42,321 nucleotides of DNA, taken from positions 1-42,321 of IMG/VR virus record IMGVR_UViG_3300035698_009992. One strand, 5' to 3'. The notes beneath the pieces were generated by a model. The model was not told the origin of the DNA, ran no database searches, and worked only from the letters and a program-made list of their open reading frames with translations. This document shows positions 6,205-13,286 of the stretch, piece after piece. The stretch's first letter is position 1. Each line of letters opens with the position of its first letter. Made by a program: the position numbers and the translations under genes. Source of the DNA: a virus.

Positions 6205-6306
6205 TTATTTGGGTGTTTCTGGATACTCTCCGAATAATACTATCAATATCATAACAATAATAGCTATAATAAAGAAAAAATTTTCTTCTCGAGTATGTTT
6301 CTTCAT
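6205..6306 (-). CDS. 33-aa membrane peptide with strong SD
   Basis: MKKHTREEN precedes a hydrophobic helix (FFFIIAIIVMILIVLF, residues about 10-25) and a short EYPETPK tail. The start at 6304-6306 follows AAGGAGGGAGGT, a near-perfect Shine-Dalgarno sequence, in contrast to the SD-less style elsewhere. It is transcribed away from the inverted DnaA box. The function is unknown. Confidence 0.55.
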   Translation of the reverse strand: MKKHTREENFFFIIAIIVMILIVLFGEYPETPK

Positions 6307-6353
6307 ACCTCCCTCCTTGCGTTTAATATAAACTGTGAACGATAGTTGCCATC

Positions 6354-6362
6354 TGTGGATAA
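6354..6362 (-). other. DnaA box
   Basis: TGTGGATAA is the exact reverse complement of TTATCCACA. It sits opposite in orientation to the box at 4879-4887, and its last base is 3 bp from the -35 box of the rightward promoter at 6366. DnaA binding here could couple replication initiation with transcription. Confidence 0.55.
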
Positions 6363-6365
6363 CTA

Positions 6366-6395
6366 TTGACAAGATTTAAAGATATTTGATATAAT
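6366..6395 (+). promoter_or_regulatory. Consensus sigma70 promoter with extended -10 for an ncRNA
   Basis: TTGACA (6366-6371) and TATAAT (6390-6395) are both perfect, with an 18-bp spacer. TGA before the -10 gives an extended -10. Initiation should be near 6402. No open reading frame follows before the terminator. Confidence 0.85.
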
Positions 6396-6401
6396 CAAGC
6401 T

Positions 6402-6640
6402 GATCGGGTTAAGATCATGATTTTATTTAGTTCAAATGTTCACTGCCACCCGACTTAGACTGGAATTCTAAGATCGGCTCTGGCGCCAGTTGCATCTGGC
6501 TACGGTAGAGCTATCCTCATAAGTTACTTTTGACATTTTCAAAGTGCATACGACCTATAGCTTACTGTAAAAAACTCAGAGCTCCGAAGAATTGAAGTAA
6601 AACCTTTACAAGAAACTCTCATTATTGGGAGTTTTTTGTT
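6402..6640 (+). ncRNA. Structured non-coding RNA, about 240 nt, unknown family
   Basis: The segment is defined by a consensus promoter and an intrinsic terminator and lacks a plausible ORF. Visible helices are TCGGGT (6404-6409) with ACCCGA (6448-6453), competing with a local TGATC/GATCA hairpin; CTTAGA (6454-6459) with TCTAAG (6467-6472); GCTCT (6477-6481) with AGAGC (6507-6511), enclosing GCCAG (6485-6489) with CTGGC (6496-6500); and ACTTT/AAAGT at about 6526-6545. I do not see tmRNA, RNase P or tRNA signatures. It could be a regulatory RNA, an origin-associated RNA or a host-mimic RNA. Confidence 0.7.
6613..6640 (+). terminator. Rho-independent terminator of the ncRNA
   Basis: AAACTCTC (6613-6620) pairs with GGGAGTTT (6627-6634), including one G-T pair, across an ATTATT loop. 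The stem is followed directly by TTTG TT. Confidence 0.8.
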
Positions 6641-7150
6641 TGGGGGCATAGGTAGTTCCAGCCATGCGTGAGCACGATTATCACCGCTTATACCCCTTCA
6701 CCCCGTGCGTGTCGAAGTTGAGAAAACACTCGTCTATAGGCTATTCGCCCATTGTAGTACCCGTCCCGGAATCTCACCGGGAAGGTCCCACTGACTTAAC
6801 GCGTTATTCATATTGGCCATCAGTGATCGTTATTACTTCCTGACCTTCTGCGCGCGCCGCTTATTAATGGAGCTGATTTATGGCTCACACGCGACGATTT
6901 TCTAGTAGGTTTTTAGCCTAGTCAATACAAACTAATAAGGACAGGGGTAAGGAGGTGATTAGAGAATTAACTCAAGACATAGTTCCCCATGCCCGGGGAT
7001 ATTGCTTATCTAATTGGCAAGATAGCAACAAAATGTACGAGGTTTTTTGTCCCCCCACCCTTATTAATCTGTATTTAATTTAAAAGTTCGAGATTTGGTT
7101 AGCCCCACGCGACTATGCATTCGCTAGGGCCCTACTAACATGAAGCATCA
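6641..7150 (+). other. Structured, GC-richer non-coding tract with a perfect 16S 3'-end complement
   Basis: About 500 bp lack a credible gene but hold many short perfect helices, for example TCCCGG/CCGGGA around AATCTCA near 6765-6783, CACTGA/TCAGTG near 6789-6825, GAGC/GCTC near 6870-6886, and TCCCC/GGGGA around 6983-6999. TAAGGAGGTGAT at 6948-6959 is a 12-nt exact complement of the conserved 16S rRNA 3' end, yet no properly spaced start codon follows. The base composition differs from the AT-rich surroundings. A large structured phage RNA is possible. Confidence 0.4.
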
Positions 7151-7156
7151 AAGCCA

Positions 7157-7189
7157 ATAAAAAAATCCAAACCCGAAATTAGGCTTGGA
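7157..7189 (-). terminator. Leftward intrinsic terminator
   Basis: On the minus strand, TCCAAGCC (7189-7182) pairs with GGGTTTGGA (7174-7166) and is followed by seven T's (7165-7159). It ends the short RNA started at about 7241. Confidence 0.75.
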
Positions 7190-7241
7190 CTGTTATATTG
7201 AATTTGATTTTATTCTGCATAGAGACTCTTTTATTTTTAGC
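7158..7241 (-). ncRNA. Short leftward RNA, about 84 nt, possible leader or attenuator
   Basis: The RNA is bounded by the promoter at 7248-7276 and the terminator at 7157-7189. It contains a 13-codon frame starting at 7218-7220 (MQNKIKFNITVQA) whose stop lies inside the terminator hairpin, a layout reminiscent of leader-peptide attenuators. Nothing coding follows on the minus strand for about 850 nt. It may be a stand-alone small RNA or the 5' attenuated leader of a longer leftward transcript. Confidence 0.55.
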
Positions 7242-7247
7242 TTCTTA

Positions 7248-7276
7248 ATAATAAAGCCTTTATTTATCGTTGTCAA
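7248..7276 (-). promoter_or_regulatory. Near-consensus leftward promoter
   Basis: On the minus strand, TTGACA (7271-7276, 6/6) and TATTAT (7248-7253, 5/6) are separated by exactly 17 bp. It is back-to-back with the rightward late promoter, the two -35 boxes being 19 bp apart. Confidence 0.75.
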
Positions 7277-7295
7277 TACCAAAACAGTTGATAAG

Positions 7296-7324
7296 TTGTG
7301 CAAACATTGCATATGTACTATAAT
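7296..7324 (+). promoter_or_regulatory. Late-operon promoter, apparently leaderless, with a spacer palindrome
   Basis: TTGTGC (7296-7301) and TATAAT (7319-7324) are 17 bp apart. TATAAT lies 6 nt before the ATG at 7331, so transcription should start at or next to the start codon. The palindrome TGCAA-ACA-TTGCA (7299-7311) lies across the -35/spacer and could be a repressor or activator site. Confidence 0.6.
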
Positions 7325-7330
7325 AACCGC

Positions 7331-7951
7331 ATGAAACCTATAAATTCCATTATTACAAAGTCTTCTCACTTCGATGCGATCATGCAGAAGTATGAAGATA
7401 TTGGGTCTTCGATGACCAATGCTAAATTTTTTAATGAATATGTAGTGAAATATGATCCCAGCTTAAAAATGAGATCATGGCAGAACTTCATGAAGAAATT
7501 TAATGCAGGAGTTACTCTAAAAGCACAGGCCCTGATCGAAAGGGTAGCTGATACTCAGGTAACTACTATGCAGATGGAGGACAATTCACTTAAAAAGATA
7601 CTCGCTATTGCCGATTTATCACTCGATCAAATTGTTGAGAACCCGAATTTACTCGCGGCTGTCCCAATTGGTGAGAGAATGAATTGGCTTTTTAATTCCA
7701 TGAAGGCCAGGAGCACCAGAATGGTAGCCCTAACTAAAGTCCAGCAAGAAAAGCGTAAATCTTCTATGTATGAGGACATGCTTGAGGGCTCTCAGTATGG
7801 CGCGATCGATGTTGGTGAGGCTGAAAATGCAGCGAGTGTCATAGCCGAGCCAAAGGAGGCACCTGAGGCAGAAGTCAAAGAAGTCGAAGAAGTCCCTATT
7901 AAAGAGGAAAAAGAGGCTAAAACAGTAGTTTTTAATCCTGAAGATCTTTAG
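7331..7951 (+). CDS. terS: Probable terminase small subunit
   Basis: The 206-aa product lies directly before the large terminase gene with a 1-bp gap. I chose the ATG at 7331 (MKPINSIITKSSHF) because TATAAT is 6 nt upstream, as at two other promoters here; a GTG at 7298 or ATG at 7313 in the same frame is possible. An N-terminal helical region (MTNAKFFNEYVVKYDPSLKM) could be the DNA-binding HTH of TerS. The middle is helical, as expected for oligomerisation. The C-terminus is acidic and low-complexity (EAPEAEVKEVEEVPIKEEKEAK) and probably contacts TerL. The assignment rests mainly on position. Confidence 0.6.
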   Translation: MKPINSIITKSSHFDAIMQKYEDIGSSMTNAKFFNEYVVKYDPSLKMRSWQNFMKKFNAGVTLKAQALIERVADTQVTTMQMEDNSLKKILAIADLSLDQIVENPNLLAAVPIGERMNWLFNSMKARSTRMVALTKVQQEKRKSSMYEDMLEGSQYGAIDVGEAENAASVIAEPKEAPEAEVKEVEEVPIKEEKEAKTVVFNPEDL

Positions 7952-7952
7952 A

Positions 7953-9674
7953 ATGACAACTGATTATTCAAAAATAATAACCGATTTATCTACCGAAGAT
8001 AGGGTAGCAGTCATGCCAATGGCCGTTGCTATAGCCAAAGGACGCGTTGATCCTGTATATTTTGGTGAATACTTTTTAGGTTTACATTTTCACGCTGCTC
8101 AGAAGATATGGCTCTGGCTGACGACAAAAACACAGATCCAGATGGCTGTTGACCTGGCAGAAGCAGAGGGAATCTACATACCAGACCTTGAAGATTTGCT
8201 AGTTCATCCTTTTTTAAAAAATATATTATGCCCGGCAAATAGATTTGGTAAGACCTTTATTACATCTGTCAAGCATATATGGTATAATTTCTATAAGATA
8301 GGTTGTACTGGACCGCCTAAGTTTATCAAGGATGTCCGGTATGCTACTTTAAACATATCACCTCACTCGTTGCAGGTTGATGCAGCCTATAGATACATTG
8401 TAGATATTTTTAACGATAAACTCATTTTTAAATGGAATGGGGAGACAGTTAGAAATCATTGTCGTATAAAATCATTCCTGGTTAGTCATAAACAGACACG
8501 CCGGGAGATCCATTTTAACAACAATGCCTACATAAAGGGAGTCCCAACAGGAGAAGATCAGGCATCCTCTCTTGCCGGTACACAATTTTTCTATATTTCA
8601 TATGACGAAGCACCTCAATCGCTTCATTTAAAAAAAGAACTTCCTGCTAAGATTCAATCTCGTCTGATCGATTCAGGTGGACCACTAGATATTATTGGTA
8701 CGCCAGAAGTTGATAAACCATCACACGCTTATTATCAGAGGATTGTTAAACAAGGCATAGAATTGAAAAAAGGATTCTTCACTTTGCTTGGCAACTTGAA
8801 AGATAATATATTCATTGGCGATAATGAGAGAGACTCAGTTCTCGAATCGATTAAAGAAACAGATCCAGAAAAATACAGACAGGTAGCCTTCGGAGAATTT
8901 ATATCATCTGGTTCAAAACTTTTACCGATCATTGCAATTGAAAGATTATTTGATGACAGTTTCAAATTAGAGGCTGGAATACCAGGCAGAAAATATATCA
9001 TAGGCGTTGACTGGGGATTCTCAGACACAGGAGATCCTACGGTAATATACATATTCGATTACACCGCCCTGATGGAACTACTAGCTACTGGCAAGAATGA
9101 AGAAGAGAATCATATTCTTTACCGGGTAGTATTCAGAGAATCTATTAAAGGTGCATCACCATACGCAGCCTTGGCAAAATTGAAAATGCTACAACAAGAT
9201 TTCAATGATGCAATAATTATTCACGATTCATCTTCAATGGGTGGCGTGATGATTAAGAAGATGTTACACGAAATGAAAGTTAGACATCTATACGACTTTA
9301 GTATGGCCAAGAGTCCAAAAGATGAGATGCTATTCCTAATGTTGAGAGCACTAACATTCGGTCGTAAAACAAAACAAACCGAAGAAGGCAAGATAGAAGA
9401 ATTAACTCCTGACTTCGGCAAGGTTAGATCCTACTATATTTCAGATCTTGAGGAGCAGGCTGGCAACTACAGAGTTGATGATACAAAACTAGAGCAGGAT
9501 GAAGTTATGGCCTTTGGACTTCCACTATGGTATTGCGAAAGGAAGTTAGCAGGACATAAAACTAAAGTATTCAATCTTAATATACTGGCTGATAAACCAG
9601 AACAAATAATTTCTACTCCAAAAGATAAAACGGTAAAAGATAAATCATTCAATATAACAGAAAGAATTATTTAA
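7953..9674 (+). CDS. terL: Terminase large subunit (packaging ATPase-nuclease)
   Basis: This is the 573-aa motor that cuts concatemeric DNA and pumps it through the portal. The ATPase half has a Walker A-like CPANRFGKTF (residues 93-102, K100) and Walker B FFYISYDEAP with D218 and catalytic E219. The RNase H-like nuclease half shows GVDWGFSDTGDPT (D353), IIIHDSSSMGG (D425) and KLEQDEVMAF (D516), the three acidic residues expected to bind metal. The length is typical for the family. There is no Shine-Dalgarno sequence; the start is coupled to the upstream stop. Confidence 0.93.
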   Translation: MTTDYSKIITDLSTEDRVAVMPMAVAIAKGRVDPVYFGEYFLGLHFHAAQKIWLWLTTKTQIQMAVDLAEAEGIYIPDLEDLLVHPFLKNILCPANRFGKTFITSVKHIWYNFYKIGCTGPPKFIKDVRYATLNISPHSLQVDAAYRYIVDIFNDKLIFKWNGETVRNHCRIKSFLVSHKQTRREIHFNNNAYIKGVPTGEDQASSLAGTQFFYISYDEAPQSLHLKKELPAKIQSRLIDSGGPLDIIGTPEVDKPSHAYYQRIVKQGIELKKGFFTLLGNLKDNIFIGDNERDSVLESIKETDPEKYRQVAFGEFISSGSKLLPIIAIERLFDDSFKLEAGIPGRKYIIGVDWGFSDTGDPTVIYIFDYTALMELLATGKNEEENHILYRVVFRESIKGASPYAALAKLKMLQQDFNDAIIIHDSSSMGGVMIKKMLHEMKVRHLYDFSMAKSPKDEMLFLMLRALTFGRKTKQTEEGKIEELTPDFGKVRSYYISDLEEQAGNYRVDDTKLEQDEVMAFGLPLWYCERKLAGHKTKVFNLNILADKPEQIISTPKDKTVKDKSFNITERII

Positions 9675-9681
9675 CAAATAT

Positions 9682-11424
9682 ATGCTACTAGAATATAAAA
9701 CTGAGATGTCCAAGAAAGAACAACTGAAGTTCGAAGAGGCATTGAAACAAGACTACATTAATCACAAAGGTGAAACTGAAAAGGACCTCACTTTTAGATT
9801 GTCTGGTGTTAAAACCACTAGGGGAGCAACGGGCTATCAATTTGTTGGTTATGATACCTTAGGACAGTTTTATCGCGGTGATCAATGGGATCACGATGAG
9901 CCACCTGGGACTAGCCAAAGAACAGATAATTATTGCGCATCCATCGTAGATAATTTTTCTTCATTACTTTTTGACGCACCTGTAGAAGTAAACTGTAAAT
10001 CACAGGATGAGACAGATGATCTCTTAGAGATGTTGGCAGAGTTTAAAGAAAAGATGCTCAAGAAGATCTATGACGATAATGACGCAGATGACATCGTATT
10101 TCCAGAGCTATCTAAAACTGGCTCGCTTTATGGAGATACATTTATTAAGGGACCGCTATTAGAAATGAATGGTAGTGATAAGAAAAAGGATTGGGAGATT
10201 GTATTTTTCAATGTAGAAAATCCAGCAAATATCAGACCAATCTTTGAAGATGAGAATTATAGGAAACTTTATGGCTTCATAGATACTACATCTATCAGTC
10301 CAATGAAGGCTGCTAGAATATATAAAAACCAAATGAGTTCCCGTGGTATAAGCATAGCTGATCTAGTTAAGAAGGGTAAAGGTAAGGCTATTGGTAAAAT
10401 GGGCATGCGAGCGCAGCCAAATGTTTTATCACAGCAAACTTATCAAACACAAATTTTTAGAACAGAGTATTGGACAGATAAAATCATGGCAATCTTCCTA
10501 GAGGATGAATTGATTGATTGGTATTGGCATGACTGGGGATTTGTTCCACTAGAATATATTAAGAATAACTATGTTCCTAATCACCCGTATGGAAAATCTG
10601 ACATTGAAGATTCGATTGATCCTCAACTTTTTTATACTAGAGTAAACAATGATTTAGCAAATGCATTGAAGTTTTTATCTACGATCAACTTGAAAGGTAA
10701 AAATCTTGATGGTATGGAAGTGCTAGTTCATGGAATATCAAAGATCTTCAACATACCAGACGATGGTGAGCTTGACGCTATACCAAGGTCTGGAGATCCA
10801 TATGCTTCTGGTGATTTTGTTGGCAATAGACGAAGAGCAATTTTGGATGTGTCTGGAATGTCAGAAGCGCTAACATCATCAGTTCAGAATTCGAATCCAT
10901 CAGGCAGAGCTATGAGCATGGCATTACAGTCAGTTATCAGAAAGCTAAATCCAAGGATCAAAAGATACCAAAAATCATTACGCAGTTTGAATAAAAATAT
11001 ATTAAAGATGTTAGAGCTGTACTGGCCAGAGACAAAAGAAATTATTTTGGGAGACTATAGTAGCGAGGTGAGTATTATATCAACACTACTCCGTAATATA
11101 GTTGATGAACTTAATAAACTCCAAGCTGGCGTTCAATCTCTTACAACAACTCAGACTAACTTGGGAATTCCACAACCTAAGATCGAGCAAAAGAGAATGC
11201 GTAGAGATCTTATGGATCCAGTTCTAGGACCGCAAACTGCAAGACAGCCTGGGTTATTAATGCAACCAGGACCAGAAGGAGAACCGGGTACACCAGGAGA
11301 GAATGGACAGGGTATGAATCCAGCTCCAGGTAATCAAGCAGGAGTAGGCCAAGAAGGCGCGGTTAATATGTCTAATCAACAAGCATCAGGTGGCGCAACT
11401 GTTCCACCAACAGTAAACCCATAA
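9682..11424 (+). CDS. Portal protein with collagen-like tail
   Basis: The 580-aa protein follows TerL. Portal-like features are an acidic-aromatic N-terminal wing (FYRGDQWDHDEPPGTSQRTDNYCASIVDNFSSLLFDAPV), a DIEDSIDPQLFYTRVNNDLANAL stretch, and a helical stem region (ISKIFNIP ... SGMSEALTSSVQNSNPSGRAM) as in SPP1/Gp6-type portals, where the dodecamer forms the DNA channel. Residues about 520-575 are Gly/Pro/Gln-rich with short GXY repeats (GPEGEPGTPGENGQG), an unusual disordered or collagen-like extension. The start is AACAAATATATG. Confidence 0.82.
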   Translation: MLLEYKTEMSKKEQLKFEEALKQDYINHKGETEKDLTFRLSGVKTTRGATGYQFVGYDTLGQFYRGDQWDHDEPPGTSQRTDNYCASIVDNFSSLLFDAPVEVNCKSQDETDDLLEMLAEFKEKMLKKIYDDNDADDIVFPELSKTGSLYGDTFIKGPLLEMNGSDKKKDWEIVFFNVENPANIRPIFEDENYRKLYGFIDTTSISPMKAARIYKNQMSSRGISIADLVKKGKGKAIGKMGMRAQPNVLSQQTYQTQIFRTEYWTDKIMAIFLEDELIDWYWHDWGFVPLEYIKNNYVPNHPYGKSDIEDSIDPQLFYTRVNNDLANALKFLSTINLKGKNLDGMEVLVHGISKIFNIPDDGELDAIPRSGDPYASGDFVGNRRRAILDVSGMSEALTSSVQNSNPSGRAMSMALQSVIRKLNPRIKRYQKSLRSLNKNILKMLELYWPETKEIILGDYSSEVSIISTLLRNIVDELNKLQAGVQSLTTTQTNLGIPQPKIEQKRMRRDLMDPVLGPQTARQPGLLMQPGPEGEPGTPGENGQGMNPAPGNQAGVGQEGAVNMSNQQASGGATVPPTVNP

Positions 11425-11428
11425 TTAT

Positions 11429-13279
11429 ATGGCATACGAACGATTATCAGAACAAACAAAAATTGCAACTAACCTGAGTACTTTTATAGACTCTCAGATG
11501 ACTTTGATTTCACAATCAAGACTGAGAAAAAATCTTGAGGATGAGTCGCAATTCAACCGAGCTGTGCTCGAGGATAATTTGACATTGGACCAGCAAATGA
11601 AATGGCGTCAGGATCAACTAAAGAGAGTTACTAAAGGAGACAAGGATGAGAGGCGAAGAATTAAAGATGAAATAGCAACCTTGAAAGATTTGAAAACTCA
11701 ACAGGATTTTCAAGATGCTTACTATGAAAAGGTTGTTTCGTTAAATGCTGGAGTTAGTTCTCTTGATTCTACACTTAGTTGGTTGAATGAGAGACTTTCA
11801 AAAACAACTGATCAAAATATAAAGAAAAGTATTAAAGATAATATATCTAAATTGACAGCGCTACGCTATGAACAGCGTAAAGCTGCCCTTCAGACACAGA
11901 CTAATTATGCAGTTGGTGATAAAACTGTAGAAATTGTAGATAAGCAGATTGATAAAGTAAATGGTGTGAGATCAGAAGCATTAAAGGCTGGTAATGAGGA
12001 ATATGTCGCTCTACTTGATATGCAATTACAGTCTTTGAATAAGGTATCGAATGAGAGTGCCATAAATAAAACGATGCTTGATTTCTCTGTAGCAACCATG
12101 ACAGGACAATCAGCTACTCAACTTTTAAATCAATTTAATACGCAGATTTCAAGTGCAGATGATGGATCCCCAATCACAATTGGTGATGTTAATTATGAAT
12201 CATCTAAACAATTTTGGGATCTTAAACGGGCTGACTATTTGAATGATAGAAGTGAGAATGGATTTTTCCCACGCTATCAAGGTGAGCTAAATGAGCAGGT
12301 TAATTACAAGTCTAGCCGTGGAATTTTGACTAACGACTCATTAACAGAGGTTAAGAATTTTTATGAGACGCTCAAAGATAGAGCTGAATTAACTGATTAT
12401 CAAGATAGAATTGCAACGGATCAACAGGCATCTCTTCAGGGAGCAGCAGACTCCAGAGCAAATAGCATACTGAATGAGTTTGCTACAAAATTTGATGCTA
12501 AAAAAGCTATAAGCGATCTAGCTTATATGCAAGATACATTCTCAGTTGATCAAACATTGAATTATCAAAAGATTGTAAGTTCAGCAGCTCAGGAAAAAGA
12601 AGCTCAGATAAATCAAATACTATCAACTATGGAATCTTTATTAAAAGATAACCCTGGTATGAACAATCAAGATGCATTAAACCAGGCAGTCTCAGCTGGA
12701 GCAGGGGCAACATTTTCACCAGAAGAGTTAGCAACTACTAAGGCTTCAGATCTTATTACTGGTGCTGGCGAAAAAGCAACGCAGCAACAATTCGGAGAAA
12801 GTGCTCCAGATATTACATTACCAAAGGATTCCACTTTCAAATCTGCTGAAATAGCTGAGGGTGAACTCGTCAAACAAGGTAACTCAAAAACAGTTTATAA
12901 GATGGAGAATGGTAAATTGAGAGCCTTCACAGGAGCTTGGAACGAAGATCTATTAAAGGAATATAGTGGTAAAGGATTCTCATCGGTTAAGACAGTTGAA
13001 AATATATCTGGGATTCCAACGGGGCAAGTAATTAAAACTACAGATGTTCAGAGTGCTACAGTCCCAATTCAACAATTTAAAGAAGGAGAATTAGTAAAGG
13101 TCGCCAATTCTTCAACAGTATATAAATATGAAGCTGGAAAACTTCGCAGTTTTGCTGGGGCGTGGAAGGAAGATCAATTCAAGAAATTCACTGGCCAAGG
13201 ATTTGGTGCAGTTAAGACAGTTGAATCGATTGACAAATACGAACAAGGTAAAGCTATTAATCCAAATGACATAAACTAG
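11429..13279 (+). CDS. Virion protein with long coiled coil and two C-terminal repeats
   Basis: The 616-aa product is almost wholly helical, charged and Gln/Lys/Asp-rich up to about residue 400. It ends in two similar domains (about 477-540 and 552-616) of pattern EGELVKxxNSxTVYKxExGKLRxFxGAWxED...GxGFxxVKTVExI...GxxI. Single copies of a related 'VYxxxxGKxRxFxxxxxFxxxGxxxxxVxxV' module are, from memory, common in Patescibacteria proteins. The location between portal and scaffold suggests an internal or ejection protein of the virion. No enzymatic motif is seen. Confidence 0.7.
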   Translation: MAYERLSEQTKIATNLSTFIDSQMTLISQSRLRKNLEDESQFNRAVLEDNLTLDQQMKWRQDQLKRVTKGDKDERRRIKDEIATLKDLKTQQDFQDAYYEKVVSLNAGVSSLDSTLSWLNERLSKTTDQNIKKSIKDNISKLTALRYEQRKAALQTQTNYAVGDKTVEIVDKQIDKVNGVRSEALKAGNEEYVALLDMQLQSLNKVSNESAINKTMLDFSVATMTGQSATQLLNQFNTQISSADDGSPITIGDVNYESSKQFWDLKRADYLNDRSENGFFPRYQGELNEQVNYKSSRGILTNDSLTEVKNFYETLKDRAELTDYQDRIATDQQASLQGAADSRANSILNEFATKFDAKKAISDLAYMQDTFSVDQTLNYQKIVSSAAQEKEAQINQILSTMESLLKDNPGMNNQDALNQAVSAGAGATFSPEELATTKASDLITGAGEKATQQQFGESAPDITLPKDSTFKSAEIAEGELVKQGNSKTVYKMENGKLRAFTGAWNEDLLKEYSGKGFSSVKTVENISGIPTGQVIKTTDVQSATVPIQQFKEGELVKVANSSTVYKYEAGKLRSFAGAWKEDQFKKFTGQGFGAVKTVESIDKYEQGKAINPNDIN

Positions 13280-13286
13280 CAAATAT

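Noticed and set aside
6955-7083. GTG-initiated 42-codon ORF overlapping the perfect SD-like 12-mer
   Set aside because: The SD-like core overlaps the GTG with no spacing, and the peptide shows no family features; kept only as a remark on the non-coding tract.
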